In this document: piece by piece, positions 47,010 through 56,417 of the stretch
Numbering within the stretch: the stretch's first letter is position 1
Layout of the letters: every line of letters starts with the position of its first letter
NCBI RefSeq assembly: GCF_009604455.1
Contig: NZ_WEGL01000005.1
Coordinates: 620,001-684,000, forward strand
Direction of reading: 5' to 3'
DNA from: Streptomyces sp. RB17
GTDB taxonomy: Bacteria; Actinomycetota; Actinomycetes; Streptomycetales; Streptomycetaceae
DNA length: 64,000 nucleotides
Position numbers and translations under genes: made by a program
The notes under the pieces: model-generated
What the model was told of the DNA's origin: nothing
Database searches by the model: none
What the model saw: only the letters and a program-made list of their open reading frames with translations

Positions 47010-48101
47010 TCAGGCCTTCAGGTGCGGAAAGCCGAACTCGGTACGGGTGCGGTACTCCTCGCCCGGACGCAGGACCGTGCTGGGGTACTCCGGCCGGTTC
47101 GGCGAGTCGGGAAAGTGCTGGGTCTCCAGGCACACGGCGCCGTGGCGCTCGTAGGGTTTGGCGTCGGCTCCTGAGAGCGATCCGTCCAGGGTGTTGCCGG
47201 TGTAGACCTGGATGCCCGGCTCGGTGGTCCACACCTCCATCCGCCGGCCGCTGCCGGGGTCGGCCAGACGAGCGGCACGGCGCAACTCGCCCGGAGTCCT
47301 TACGGGGACGAGCACCCAGCAGTGGTCGTAGCCCCCGGCGGCGGTCAACTGTGTGTCCTGCCGGGCGATCCGGTCACCGATCGGGTGGGCGGTACGGAAG
47401 TCGAAGGCGGTGCCCGCGGTGGGCACGGGCGGGTCGAGCGGGATCGCCTCGGCGCTCACCGGCAGGTACGCGCCCGCGTCCAGCTCCAGGGTGTGACCGA
47501 GCACGTGGCCGGTGCCGGCCCCGGCGAGGTTGAAGTTGGAGTGGTTGGTGAGGTTCACCACGGTCGCGCGGTCGGTGCGGGCCCGGTATGCGATGGCGAG
47601 GGTGCCGCTGCGGTCGAGGCTGTAGGTGACCTCGACGTCCAGGGTGCCGGGAAATCCCATGTCGCCGTCGACGCTGCGCAGTTCGAGGTGCAGTGCGGTC
47701 AGCCCGTCGCCGTTGCCGGAGGCCGGGCCGCCCTTCCAGACCCGACGGTGGAAACCGTCGGGGCCGCCGTGCAGCGCGTGGCCGCGGTCGGTGACGGGCA
47801 CGCGATGGGTTTCTCCGTCGAGGGTGAACTCGCCGCCGGCGATGCGGTTGGCGTAGCGGCCGATGAGCGCGCCGAGGTAGGGATGGGGGGCGCAGTACGC
47901 GGCCATGTCGGGCAGGCCGAGCACGATGTCGCCGACGTCCCCGCACCGGTCGGGCACCCGCAGGCCGGCCACGATGCCTCCGAGGGTGAGCACGTCCGCG
48001 CTGACCCCGCTGCAGGAGTCCAGCCGCCGGCGGTGCACCGGTCTGCCGTCAGGCGCGGTGCCGAACGGTGAGCCGGCCAGTGTGCAGTGGGGTATCGGCA
48101 T
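47010..48101 (-). CDS. galM: Aldose 1-epimerase (galactose mutarotase family)
   Basis: ATG 48101 behind GAGGACGAGG; 363 residues, the normal length. IGRYANRIAGGEFTLDG carries the substrate Arg; HALHGGPDGFHRRVW holds the catalytic His; VNLTNHSNFNLAG gives the second His; and CLETQHFPDSPN contains the catalytic Glu. It interconverts sugar anomers before cytosolic metabolism. It lies between the LacI gene and the secreted GH31 gene, all on the minus strand, and is likely part of one regulon. Confidence 0.92.
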   Translation of the reverse strand: MPIPHCTLAGSPFGTAPDGRPVHRRRLDSCSGVSADVLTLGGIVAGLRVPDRCGDVGDIVLGLPDMAAYCAPHPYLGALIGRYANRIAGGEFTLDGETHRVPVTDRGHALHGGPDGFHRRVWKGGPASGNGDGLTALHLELRSVDGDMGFPGTLDVEVTYSLDRSGTLAIAYRARTDRATVVNLTNHSNFNLAGAGTGHVLGHTLELDAGAYLPVSAEAIPLDPPVPTAGTAFDFRTAHPIGDRIARQDTQLTAAGGYDHCWVLVPVRTPGELRRAARLADPGSGRRMEVWTTEPGIQVYTGNTLDGSLSGADAKPYERHGAVCLETQHFPDSPNRPEYPSTVLRPGEEYRTRTEFGFPHLKA

Positions 48102-48152
48102 CCTCGTCCTCGGGCGTCGGAGGTGTACGGGGCGCTGAGGGTGGTGTCCGGT

Positions 48153-49178
48153 TCAGAGCCTTCGGACGGCGGTGGACTCGCGCACGATCAGCCGGTAGCC
48201 GGGCTGGATCCGGCGGGGTTGCGGCGGCGCGTCCGTTCCCCGGGCGGCGATCCGTTCCACCAGACAGTTCACGGCGAGGCGGGCGAGGCCGGACTTGTCG
48301 GGAGCGACGGTGCTCAGCGAGACCGCTCCATAGCGTCCCTCCTCGATGTCGTCGAAGCCGACGACCGCGACGTCCTCGGGCACGCGCAGGCCGCGTTCGA
48401 CGAGCGTGCGCATGGCGCCGAGCGCGACCAGGTCGTTGTAGGCGAAGACGGCGTCGGGACGCTGGTCCCGGTCGAGCAGCAAGGCCATCGCGGCGGCGCC
48501 GTCGGCCCGGTCGTAGCCCTTGGTGGCCACCACCAGGGACTCGTCGGGGACCAGGCCGGCCGCGGTGATCGCCTCCCGCCAGCCGCGCAGCCGGAGATGG
48601 GCGGGCTGGCGGGCACTTTCGCGGCGCGCGCCCAGGAAGGCCACCCGGCGCCGGCCGAGGTCGAGCAGATGGCGCACCGCGATCCGGGCCGCACCCACAT
48701 TGTCGATCATGATGTGGTCGTAGGGGCCTTCGTACTCCCGCTCGCCCAGCAGCACCATGGGCGGAGCCTCGGGCCGATCCAGCAGATCCCTGCGTTCCAG
48801 CCCGATCGGGCTGAGGATCAGCCCGTCGATGACGTGCGAACGGAAGCCCTGCGAGACCAGAAGCTCCTTCTCGCGCAGCCCCGCGGTGTGGTCGAGCAAC
48901 ACCGTGAGGTCGTGCCGGGCGGCCTCGTCGATCACCGCCCCCGCGACTTCCGCGAAGTAGGGGTTGCCCAGTTCCGGAATGGCCAATGTGATCAGGCCGG
49001 TGCGGCCCTTGCGCAGGTGGCGCGCCGTCAGGTTGGGCCGGTAGCCCAGCTCGTCGATGGCCCGCTGGACCCGCTCACGGGTCTGGGGGGTCACGTGCGG
49101 GTAGTCGTTGACGACATTCGAGACGGTCTTCACCGACACGCCGGCGCGCAGCGCGACATCCTTGAGGCTGACGCCCAC
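48153..49178 (-). CDS. LacI family transcriptional regulator
   Basis: GTG 49178 behind AAAGGAT gives 341 residues. The N-terminal HTH is SLKDVALRAGVSVKTVSNVV with hinge YRPNLTARHLRKGRTG; the periplasmic-binding-like ligand domain follows (IPELGNPYFAEVAGAVIDEA, FAYNDLVALGAM, VVGFDDIEEG). It sits between the aldose epimerase and a broken sugar importer. TACAACGATG-type sites at 50132 and 50424 are candidate operators. Confidence 0.9.
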   Translation of the reverse strand: MGVSLKDVALRAGVSVKTVSNVVNDYPHVTPQTRERVQRAIDELGYRPNLTARHLRKGRTGLITLAIPELGNPYFAEVAGAVIDEAARHDLTVLLDHTAGLREKELLVSQGFRSHVIDGLILSPIGLERRDLLDRPEAPPMVLLGEREYEGPYDHIMIDNVGAARIAVRHLLDLGRRRVAFLGARRESARQPAHLRLRGWREAITAAGLVPDESLVVATKGYDRADGAAAMALLLDRDQRPDAVFAYNDLVALGAMRTLVERGLRVPEDVAVVGFDDIEEGRYGAVSLSTVAPDKSGLARLAVNCLVERIAARGTDAPPQPRRIQPGYRLIVRESTAVRRL

Positions 49179-49258
49179 GGCGATCCTTTCTCAGAGGCAC
49201 AGGGGTGGTCCGGCCGTCTGCCGGGCGGCCATGCCGGGCCCGATTCGGCGGCGGGTGC

Positions 49259-50022
49259 TCATTCCAGCTGTTGGCTGCGGCTGAGCAGGGCCTGCATCAG
49301 AACTACCACAGCCAGAAAGGCACCGTTGACCGTGTTGGTGAAGGCGGAGCCGTACTGCGAGACGCAGTGATCGATGAGGTTGTGGATGGCCGTGAGCAGC
49401 AGCACGCCGCTGACGGTGCCGCCGACCGAACCGCTGCCCCCGGTGAGCAGGGTGCCGCCGATGACCACCGAGGCGATGGCGGTCAGTTCGTAGCCGACGC
49501 CGATGGTGGTCACACCGGATCCCAGGCGCGCGCCGCCGAGCACGCCGGCCGCCGCGGCCAGGGTGCCCGAGAGCAGACAGACCAGCACTTTGGCGCGGGC
49601 CACCGGTAGGCCGAGCAGCAGTGCCGCGTTCTCGTTGCCGCCCATCGCGGTGAGGGTGGCGCCGAAGCCGGTGCGGGCCAGCAACAGCGCGCCCAGGGCG
49701 AAGAGCACGATCACGATCAGCACCGGTGTCCAGGTGCCTGCGCCGAGGGAGCGGAAGGCGGAGTGCTGGGGCACCAGATAGGTGGTCGCGCCCTCGTCGG
49801 TGACGGCCTGCAGCAGACCGCGCAGTCCGAGCAGCCCGGGCCGCCGGAGGAGGCGCTGGGTGAGGCCAACTGCTGAGCGGCTGCGGAGTTGTCGCCCGCG
49901 CTCGCGTCGGCACCGGAAGCGGTCGAGTCGTTGCCGGAGTTGGTGCAGGCGGTTGCGGTCAGGGACAGGCCGGCGGTCAGTACCGCGGCGGAGACAGCCT
50001 TGGCCCGGACGAAGGAGTCCAT
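49259..50022 (-). pseudogene. Collapsed sugar ABC importer: binding-protein N-terminus joined to a RbsC-like permease C-terminus
   Basis: An ATG at 50022 starts a lipoprotein (VRAKAVSAAVLTAGLSLTAT, then ACTNSGNDS) typical of a sugar-binding protein. After about 53 residues, near 49862, the sequence changes to an RbsC-type permease in another frame (LLGLRGLLQAVTDEGATTYL, GFGATLTAMGGNENAALLLG, VIGGTLLTGGSGSVGGTVSG) that runs to its natural stop at 49259. The rest of the binding protein, the ATPase and any first permease are missing, so import is lost. Confidence 0.85.
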
Positions 50023-50131
50023 GCGCCGATCACATCCTCGTCGAAACGGTCGTCGGGGCGTGCGGAGTTCTGTCCGAAGAGAGAAGAGGAAACCGGCCGG
50101 GCGGGCTTGGCGACCGGGCCTGACAGGTTGA

Positions 50132-50433
50132 TACAACGATGTAGAAGCACAGTGGAGGACGGCGCAGAAAACTGTCAAGACGTCAGTTCGCTGCTGATCG
50201 CGGTCTATGACGGGACCCGCAAACCCCGACACAAGGCGCGGAGCCGGGCCCCTGGGAAGCCGCCTTCGGCACGCCGACAGAACCCCCTGGTCAACCTCAA
50301 ATGCCAAGATGGAGAAGGCTCTTGAGATCGGCTGCACCGCGACCTCGACGGCCGGGAAACGCGGTGCCGCCGAAGGGTGGACATGACATCCGGGCTGTGC
50401 TGTCATCGTTCTGCTCGTCTTTCCATCGTTGTA
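50132..50433. promoter_or_regulatory. Two copies of a TACAACGATG motif between divergent genes
   Basis: TACAACGATGTA at 50132-50143 is a near palindrome with a central CG, as in LacI-type operators. TACAACGATG recurs on the opposite strand at 50433-50424. They bracket the gap between the broken importer (minus) and the glutaminase-family gene (plus). The remainder of 50023-50594 shows no gene. Confidence 0.5.
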
Positions 50434-50594
50434 GTGACGACCCTCCGCGAACTTCACCATCTGCCGTGTGGTCGATGCCGAGGCCGCCTCCGCGCCGTCC
50501 CCCTGGCTCCGTCCGGCAGATCGACGCGCCCATCCCCGCGCGCTCCTGCCTGCCCTGCACCGCCTTCCCCGAGCGGCTCTTCCGGGAGATCCGA

Positions 50595-52865
50595 ATGACC
50601 TCAAGGAACGACAACACCGACCTGCCCGCGAACGGCTCGAACGTCGCCGATTCCCCAGCCCGCCCCGGCGCCTCGGCCGGGAGACTCAGCCGCCGCGGCC
50701 TGCTGCAGTGGACTGGCGTCGGCCTCGGCGCGGCCGGCACCGGTCTGCTGCCGGGCTTGGCCCCAAGCGCCCAGGCCGCTGCCTCCCAGCCGCCGCAGGA
50801 GACATCCACACAGACGGCCGTTCCCGGCTTCTCCGGCAGCCGGTCCGCCGGCCTGGTCGCGCCGTCCTTCGATCCGATCCGGCCCCCCGCTGTCCCATTG
50901 GCCGTGCGCTCGCCCTACCTGAGCACGTGGCTGGACGCCGATCTGCCGGCCGGCCACTGGCCGGTGTTCTGGACGGGCCACACGACCGCCATGACCGGCG
51001 TCATCCGGGTGGACGGCACCAACTTCCTGTTCCTGGGCGCGCCGAACGTCCCCGACCACCCGCTCTCCCGCGGCGTGCTGCAGCGCTCGCTGACCCTCAC
51101 CGCGACCCGCTCGGAGTTCGTCTTCGCGGCCGGCGGCGTACAACTGACCCTGACGTTCCTGTCCCCCGTCGAACCGGGCGACCTGCGCCGCCAGTCGATG
51201 CCGCTGTCGTACGTCATCGCGGACGTGCGCAGTTTCGACGGCAAGGCGCACGACGTCTCGCTGTACTTCGACATCTCCGGCGAGTGGGCCTCGGGCGACG
51301 TCGGAACGAAGATCCGCTGGTCGCAGCAGCAGCTGTCCGGCGCCGGCGGAACCACGGCGACCTCACTGTCCTTCACTCCGGACAGCCCGGGAGTGCTCAA
51401 GGAGAACGGTGACATGGCCGCATGGGGCACCGTGGTGTGGAGCGCCACCAACCGTCCGGGGCTGAGCTGGCAGATCGGCTCGGACACCAGCGTCCGAGCC
51501 ACCGCACTGGCCGGCCACGCGCTGGCCGACTCCGCCGACACCCGCCAGCCCCGCCCCATCAATGACAGCTGGCCGGTCTTCGCCTTCCGTTTCGACCTCG
51601 GCAGCGTCCAAGGCTCGACCCGCGCGCTGCTGTCGATCGGGCATGTTCGCGAACCCGCGGTCAGCTACCTGGGCGAGCAACTGCCGCCGCTGTGGAAGTC
51701 GTACTGGTCGAGCTGGCAGGACATGGCGGCCTTCTTCCACTCCGACGCGACCGCGGCGCAGAAACGGACCGCGGCCCTGGACCACAAGGTCCGCACCGAG
51801 GCGACTGCCGCCGGCGGCGCCAAGTACGCTGCGCTGTGCGCTCTCTCCCTTCGACAGGCGTACGCCGGCACCGAGCTGGTCAGCCGGAACGGCAAGCCGT
51901 GGGCGTTCCTGAAAGAGATCTCCTCCGACGGCAACGTCTCGACGATCGACGTGACGTACCCGGCGATGCCGGTGTTCCTTTATCTGGACCCGCAGTACCT
52001 CGGTCTGATCCTCGAACCGCTCTTCGACTACGCGGAGAACGGCGGCTGGCCCAAGAAGTTCGCCGAACACGACCTCGGCTCCAGCTACCCCGATGCGAGC
52101 GGACACAACGACGGCAACGAGGAGGACATGCCGGTCGAGGAGTCCGCCAACATGGTGCTGATGACCGCCGCCTACCTGGCGCGCAGCAGCTCCGCCACGG
52201 CCGCCGCGTTCGCCTCCGCGCACTACACGATTCTCAAGCAGTGGGCCGACTACCTGGTGGACAACGCCCTCGATCCGGGTTACCAGAACCAGACCGACGA
52301 CTTCACCGGCTTCATCGCTCACAGCGCGAACCTCGCTCTGAAGGGCATCCTGGCCATCGGCGCCATGGCCCAGATCGCGACCGTGGCGGGCAGATCCTCC
52401 GACAGCACGCACTACGGCAGCACCGCCCGTGACTACGTCGGCCAGTGGGTGGACAAGGCACAGGACACGGACAAGGACCACCTCAAGCTCGCCTACGACC
52501 AGCCCGGCACCTGGAGCCTGAAGTACAACGGCTACCCCGACTCACTGCTCGGGCTGAACCTCGTGCCACGCGAGGTGGCCCGCAAGGAGGGCGACTGGTA
52601 CCTGTCGCAGGCCAACCAGTTCGGCATCCCGCTCGACCCGCGGCACAGCTACACCAAGGGCGACTGGGAGATGTGGACGGCCGCGTGGCTGCGCGACCAT
52701 CCGGTGTGCGAGCTGCTGATCTCCGCGCTCTACCAGTTCGCGCACACCTCTCCCTCACGGGCACCGTTCACCGACTGGTACGACACCGCGGCCAACACCC
52801 AGAACGGCTTCCAGGCCCGCCCGGTGGTCGGCGGCGTCTTCGCCCTGCTGAGCCTGCGCCGATAG
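50595..52865 (+). CDS. Secreted glutaminase A-family protein (DUF5127/DUF4965/DUF1793)
   Basis: ATG 50595 behind CGGGAG gives 756 residues and a Tat-type signal (SRRGLLQWTGVGLGAAGTG, cleavage near Ala-Gln-Ala). SPYLSTWLDADLPAGHWPVF is the N-terminal DUF5127 start; FDISGEWASGD, YAALCALSLRQAYAGTELV, VFLYLDPQYLGLILEPLFDY and EESANMVLMTAAYLA are the helical core; GIPLDPRHSYTKGDWEMWTA is near the C-terminus. Fungal relatives hydrolyse glutamine, but in Streptomyces these proteins often sit with glycosidases and the fold is (alpha/alpha)6, so a carbohydrate substrate is possible. Confidence 0.85.
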   Translation: MTSRNDNTDLPANGSNVADSPARPGASAGRLSRRGLLQWTGVGLGAAGTGLLPGLAPSAQAAASQPPQETSTQTAVPGFSGSRSAGLVAPSFDPIRPPAVPLAVRSPYLSTWLDADLPAGHWPVFWTGHTTAMTGVIRVDGTNFLFLGAPNVPDHPLSRGVLQRSLTLTATRSEFVFAAGGVQLTLTFLSPVEPGDLRRQSMPLSYVIADVRSFDGKAHDVSLYFDISGEWASGDVGTKIRWSQQQLSGAGGTTATSLSFTPDSPGVLKENGDMAAWGTVVWSATNRPGLSWQIGSDTSVRATALAGHALADSADTRQPRPINDSWPVFAFRFDLGSVQGSTRALLSIGHVREPAVSYLGEQLPPLWKSYWSSWQDMAAFFHSDATAAQKRTAALDHKVRTEATAAGGAKYAALCALSLRQAYAGTELVSRNGKPWAFLKEISSDGNVSTIDVTYPAMPVFLYLDPQYLGLILEPLFDYAENGGWPKKFAEHDLGSSYPDASGHNDGNEEDMPVEESANMVLMTAAYLARSSSATAAAFASAHYTILKQWADYLVDNALDPGYQNQTDDFTGFIAHSANLALKGILAIGAMAQIATVAGRSSDSTHYGSTARDYVGQWVDKAQDTDKDHLKLAYDQPGTWSLKYNGYPDSLLGLNLVPREVARKEGDWYLSQANQFGIPLDPRHSYTKGDWEMWTAAWLRDHPVCELLISALYQFAHTSPSRAPFTDWYDTAANTQNGFQARPVVGGVFALLSLRR

Positions 52866-52975
52866 CCGCACCCAGCCGGCGCCGTGGTGGGCGGGGGAAT
52901 AGGGGGCAGGGTTGCGCGTGGAGCGGGGGATGGTGGGGACTTAGAGCTCGTCTCATTTGGATGGTTCGGTAGTGT

Positions 52976-53187
52976 GTGGTTGTGGGGATTGTGGAGCGGC
53001 TGGTGCCGGACGAGTTGTGGGTCTTGTTCGAGCGGGTGGTGCCGACGGCGCCGTCGCGTCCGCAAGGTGGTGGGCGGCGCCGGTATGGCGATCGGGAGGT
53101 GTTGGCGGCGATCATTTTCGTGGCCACGTCGGGGTGTACGTGGCGGCAGGTGTCGCCGGTGTTCGGGCTTTCCAACAGAGAATATTA
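52976..53187 (+). pseudogene. IS5-family transposase N-terminal fragment
   Basis: VVGIVERLVPDELWVLFERV, RPQGGGRRRYGDREVLAAII and VATSGCTWRQVSPVFG match the DUF4096-type N-terminal domain. The frame leaves the transposase after PVFG and stops at 53187, where the inserted IF-3 segment begins. Confidence 0.8.
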
Positions 53188-53403
53188 ACGCTCTTGTCGG
53201 GTCGCCTTGAACTTCCCATAGTCCATGAGCTTGGCGACCGGTGGACGCGCGGTCGGGGCCAACTCGACCAGGTCGAGATTGGCCTCGGCAGCCAGGCGCA
53301 GCGCGTCCTGGATCGGGACAATGCCAAGCTGCTCACCATTGGGGCCGACCAAACGTATCTCGGGAACGTGAATCCGGTCGTTGACGCGAGGCTCGACGCT
53401 GAT
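53185..53403 (-). CDS. Stand-alone translation initiation factor IF-3 N-terminal domain with ATC start
   Basis: A strong site, GAGAAGGAGGAGAACCC, precedes ATC at 53403, the kind of rare start that infC genes use for autoregulation. The 72 codons read VEPRVNDRIHVPEIRLVGPN, GEQLGIVPIQDALRLAAEAN, LDLVELAPTARPPVAKLMDY and GKFK, i.e. the complete IF-3 N-domain, then diverge and stop (TAA) where a full-length factor would continue into the linker helix. There is no C-domain. The sequence differs from typical Streptomyces IF-3 (for example IQDALRLAAEANLDL versus LAKALELAQEYDLDL), so a different donor or a divergent paralogue is likely. It lies inside an IS5-like remnant. Confidence 0.75.
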   Translation of the reverse strand: MSVEPRVNDRIHVPEIRLVGPNGEQLGIVPIQDALRLAAEANLDLVELAPTARPPVAKLMDYGKFKATRQER

Positions 53404-53535
53404 GGGTTCTCCTCCTTCTCAGGCGTTCAGATATCGCCGCCGGGCGTGAATCACTTCTCCCACCCGGCCAAGACAACAGTCGAAAGCCAGTCCAGACAAC
53501 CAGACGCTACCAGGCCAGCCAAATGAGACCAGCTC

Positions 53536-54363
53536 TTAAAGGGCGCCGGCGATGTCCTCGACAGGCATCTTGAAGCTGTCGGGACAGGCGTCGTGCTGGG
53601 TGCGGCGGGTGGGTTCGCTGGTGTGCCAGCAGTAGAGGCACTGCCGGCATTGGGGCACCTCCCAGGCGCCGGAGATGGGGGAGGCGTACAGCTTTGCGAT
53701 GGTCTCGTCGATCGCCGAGGCGAGGAAGCAGCCGAGATCGCCGTCGTGCACCTGGTAGTACACAGGCGCGAGAAGTCGTCGACATCGTCTCCGGATCCGG
53801 CATGCCCACGTTCGGCGACTGGGAGCGCACGGTGCTCGAGTACAGCCACGAGCACGTTGTGCGGGCCCGGCGTGCCGTTGGCGATGTGCAAGGCGGACAG
53901 CGCCGTGCCGGACGGATGGTTGGCGTACTCGAGCAGGTCCAGGGCGGCCAGGATGCCTCGCGTGGCGACGTTGACCGCCGGCATCGGCTCGGAGTCGGTG
54001 AGCTTGAGCCACTTGGCGATCCCGTCGAGCCCGACCTGGTTCGATTCGAACCAGTGCCAGGCGAGGCCACGGCGCACCGGGCGCTTCTCGCGGGGGCCGA
54101 CCGAGTCCTCCCGGCGGAAGCCGGAGAAGTAGTTGCCGCCCGGGCAGCGGATGGTCGTGCTGCCGGGGCTCCCTGTCGAGTTCGACGACGTCCATATGGA
54201 ACCCTTCATCGTTGGCGCTCGAGTGTTCCGGTTCGTAGAGCCCGGTGTGCACGCAGCGGCCGAGGTGCTCGACGAACGCGCCGACGGTGCGGCGTCGGAC
54301 AGGAGCGAAGACGGCATGCTTGTCGGGTTCGATGTGGGCGCTGGGCAATTCAATGGCTATTTG
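53536..54363 (-). pseudogene. GH51 alpha-L-arabinofuranosidase pseudogene with an unrelated tail
   Basis: FVEHLGRCVHTGLYEPEHSS in one frame is followed by TIRCPGGNYFSGFRREDSVG, PREKRPVRRGLAWHWFESNQ, WLKLTDSEPMPAVNVATRGI and DLLEYANHPSGTALSALHIA in another. The arrangement is that of intracellular GH51 arabinofuranosidases up to just before the acid/base GNE motif, which is missing. The remaining 230 bp (VYYQVHDGDLGCFLASAIDE and a Cys-rich CRQCLYCWHTSE) belong to something else. The final stop overlaps the IS remnant. It lies at the end of the arabinose-type ABC operon. Confidence 0.75.
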
Positions 54364-54481
54364 CGTGGGATGGCGCGGGGCGTGCCGGAGGCTGGGCGAT
54401 GCCGTCGATCGGCGGCCTGCCCCTGCCGGGGGCACGGCAGGGTCAGGCGTGAGTCGGTCCGGTGCAGATCCTGGTGCCGGT

Positions 54482-55384
54482 TCAGCCCTTCACGGCGCCG
54501 GTGAGACCGCCGACGATGCGCTTCTCGAAGATCGAGAAGAAGATCAGTGCGGGCAGCATGGCGAGCGAGGTGAACGCGAGGACCTTCGCGGTGTCCGAGG
54601 AGTACTGCGAGGAGAACGCCTGGACGCCGAGCGGCAGGGTGAAGTTCGCGTCCGAGTTGAGGATGTACAGGGGCAGGACGTAGTTGTTCCAGCTGCCGAT
54701 GAACGCGAGGACGCCGACTGTCACCACACCGGGCAGCGACAGCGGGATCACCATGCGGAAGAAGAATCCGAGTCGGCTTGCACCGTCGATCGCGGCGGCC
54801 TCCTCGATCTCGTTGGGAATGGCTCTGAGGAACGGCACCAGGATGATGACGGTCGTCGGCAGGCCGAAGGCGATCTGCGGGACGATGATGCCGAACAGGT
54901 TGTCGACGAGGCCGATGTTCTTGATGACGATGTACAGCGGGGTGATCGCGATGACCATCGGGAACATCAGGCCGGCGGCGAACAGGGAATACATCGCGCC
55001 CTTGAGCTTGAAGTCGTAGCGCGCGATCACGAAGCTCACCATCAGGCCGACGACGACGATACCGACGGTGCTCACGAGCGCGACGATGAGGGAGTTGGCG
55101 AATTCGCCCCAGAACGTCCTGGACGTCAGGACGTCGGCGTAGTTGCCGAGGACCCAGGGGTGCGGCAGGGCGGCCGGGCTCGTGGTGAACTGCGCGTTGG
55201 TGCGGAATCCGCCGAGCACGATGTAGAGCACCGGTGCGATGCAGACCCCGATGAAGAGCAGCGCGATGAAGTAGGTGAAGGGACTTCCCCACTGCTGCGG
55301 CTTGTCACGACTGTCGCGACGGTCGATGGGCGTCTTCGGCTCCGAGTCGGAGGACAACCAGGAGTTGGCGGTCGTCGCGCTCAT
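54482..55384 (-). CDS. Carbohydrate ABC transporter permease (MalG type)
   Basis: The 300-aa protein starts at ATG 55384, overlapping the stop of the upstream permease (ATGA), which implies translational coupling. Six hydrophobic segments; the EAA loop reads EIEEAAAIDGASRLGFFFRM followed by VIPLSLPG, which contacts the ATPase. The C-terminus ends KRIVGGLTGAVKG, typical of MalG-like sugar permeases. No ATPase gene is present; Streptomyces importers of this class usually share the MsiK ATPase. The GH51 pseudogene downstream points to arabino-oligosaccharides. Confidence 0.92.
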   Translation of the reverse strand: MSATTANSWLSSDSEPKTPIDRRDSRDKPQQWGSPFTYFIALLFIGVCIAPVLYIVLGGFRTNAQFTTSPAALPHPWVLGNYADVLTSRTFWGEFANSLIVALVSTVGIVVVGLMVSFVIARYDFKLKGAMYSLFAAGLMFPMVIAITPLYIVIKNIGLVDNLFGIIVPQIAFGLPTTVIILVPFLRAIPNEIEEAAAIDGASRLGFFFRMVIPLSLPGVVTVGVLAFIGSWNNYVLPLYILNSDANFTLPLGVQAFSSQYSSDTAKVLAFTSLAMLPALIFFSIFEKRIVGGLTGAVKG

Positions 55385-56406
55385 CGGGCGGCTCCTTCGG
55401 TGACGGCGCCCTGGAGGTCGCGGCGCAGGACGAAGCGCTGGTAGATCAGCGCGACGACGAGCGAGATCAGGAACATCACGACCGCGATGGCGCTGCCGTA
55501 GCCGTAGTTGCCCGCGTTGCGGCCCTGGGCGACCATGTAGATCGCCATGGTCGAGGTGCCCGCGGTGCCGGAGACGTACGGACCCCAGATGATGTAGACG
55601 AGATCGAACAGCTGCAGCGAGCCGATGATCGACAGGAACGCCCAGATGCGGATCGTCGGTCCCAGCAGCGGCAGCGTGATGCGGCGCTGGATCTGCCAGT
55701 AGGAGGCGCCGTCGATCTGAGCCGCCTCGAAGAGCTCCTCGGGGATCGACTGCAGTCCGGCGAGCATCAGAATCACCGCGAAGCCGATGTACTTCCACGA
55801 GATGATGCCCATCAGTGTCCAGATGGCCAGCTTCGGGTTGGAGAGCCATTCAGCCTGCAGAGAGCCCAGGCCGATGTGGTGCAGGAGATCGTTGACGGCG
55901 CCGTTCGTCTGGAGCATCAGACTCCAGCCGGTGCCGACGACGACCTCTGAGATGACGTAGGGCACGAAGATCAGGACGCGGATGACCGAGCGGCCGCGGA
56001 TCCTCTGGTTGAGCAGAAGCGCGAGGACGATCGCCAGCGGGCCCTGGATGACCACGGAGAGCACCAGGATCAGGAAGCTGTGCCACAGGACTTGCTGGAA
56101 CGCGGGGTCGGTGAGGATCAGCTTGTAGTTGTTCAGGCCGACCCAGTCGGTGGGCGCCCCGTAGCCCTTCCACCGGTAGAAGCCGTAGAACGCAGCGAGC
56201 GCAACCGGGAAGATCACGAACGTCAGGAACATGATGATCGCCGGCCCGGACAGGACCGCGATCTCGAGTCGCATCCTGGCACGGCCGCGGCGGCGCGCGG
56301 CCGCTCGCGGCGAAGTCGGGGACGCGGACTTGGCCGCGCCCCCGACTCCGGTCGTGCCCTGCGACCGGCGGCCGGTGGCCGCGTCAGTACCCAGGGTGTT
56401 GCTCAT
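55381..56406 (-). CDS. Carbohydrate ABC transporter permease (MalF type)
   Basis: The 341-aa protein has a basic cytoplasmic N-terminus (about 45 residues), six hydrophobic segments and the EAA loop LFEAAQIDGASYWQIQRRIT. It begins 11 bp after the binding-protein gene and overlaps the next permease, so the three form one operon. Confidence 0.92.
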   Translation of the reverse strand: MSNTLGTDAATGRRSQGTTGVGGAAKSASPTSPRAAARRRGRARMRLEIAVLSGPAIIMFLTFVIFPVALAAFYGFYRWKGYGAPTDWVGLNNYKLILTDPAFQQVLWHSFLILVLSVVIQGPLAIVLALLLNQRIRGRSVIRVLIFVPYVISEVVVGTGWSLMLQTNGAVNDLLHHIGLGSLQAEWLSNPKLAIWTLMGIISWKYIGFAVILMLAGLQSIPEELFEAAQIDGASYWQIQRRITLPLLGPTIRIWAFLSIIGSLQLFDLVYIIWGPYVSGTAGTSTMAIYMVAQGRNAGNYGYGSAIAVVMFLISLVVALIYQRFVLRRDLQGAVTEGAAR

Positions 56407-56417
56407 CGTCTGCTTAC

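Larger units (their letters stand above)
52943..53536. mobile_element. IS5-like remnant carrying a foreign gene fragment
   Basis: Imperfect inverted repeats, AGAGCTCGTCTCATTTGG at 52943-52960 and its counterpart at 53519-53536 (AGAGCTGGTCTCATTTGG on the other strand), bound 594 bp. Inside are an IS5-type transposase N-terminus (plus) and, in place of the rest, a minus-strand IF-3 N-terminal domain with its own ribosome site. Too short to be autonomous. Confidence 0.75.

Noticed and set aside
50301..50594. Longer N-terminus for the glutaminase-family protein
   Set aside because: The in-frame upstream codons are Arg/Pro-rich without a ribosome site, and would bury the Tat signal; ATG 50595 has a site and places the twin-arginine motif normally.
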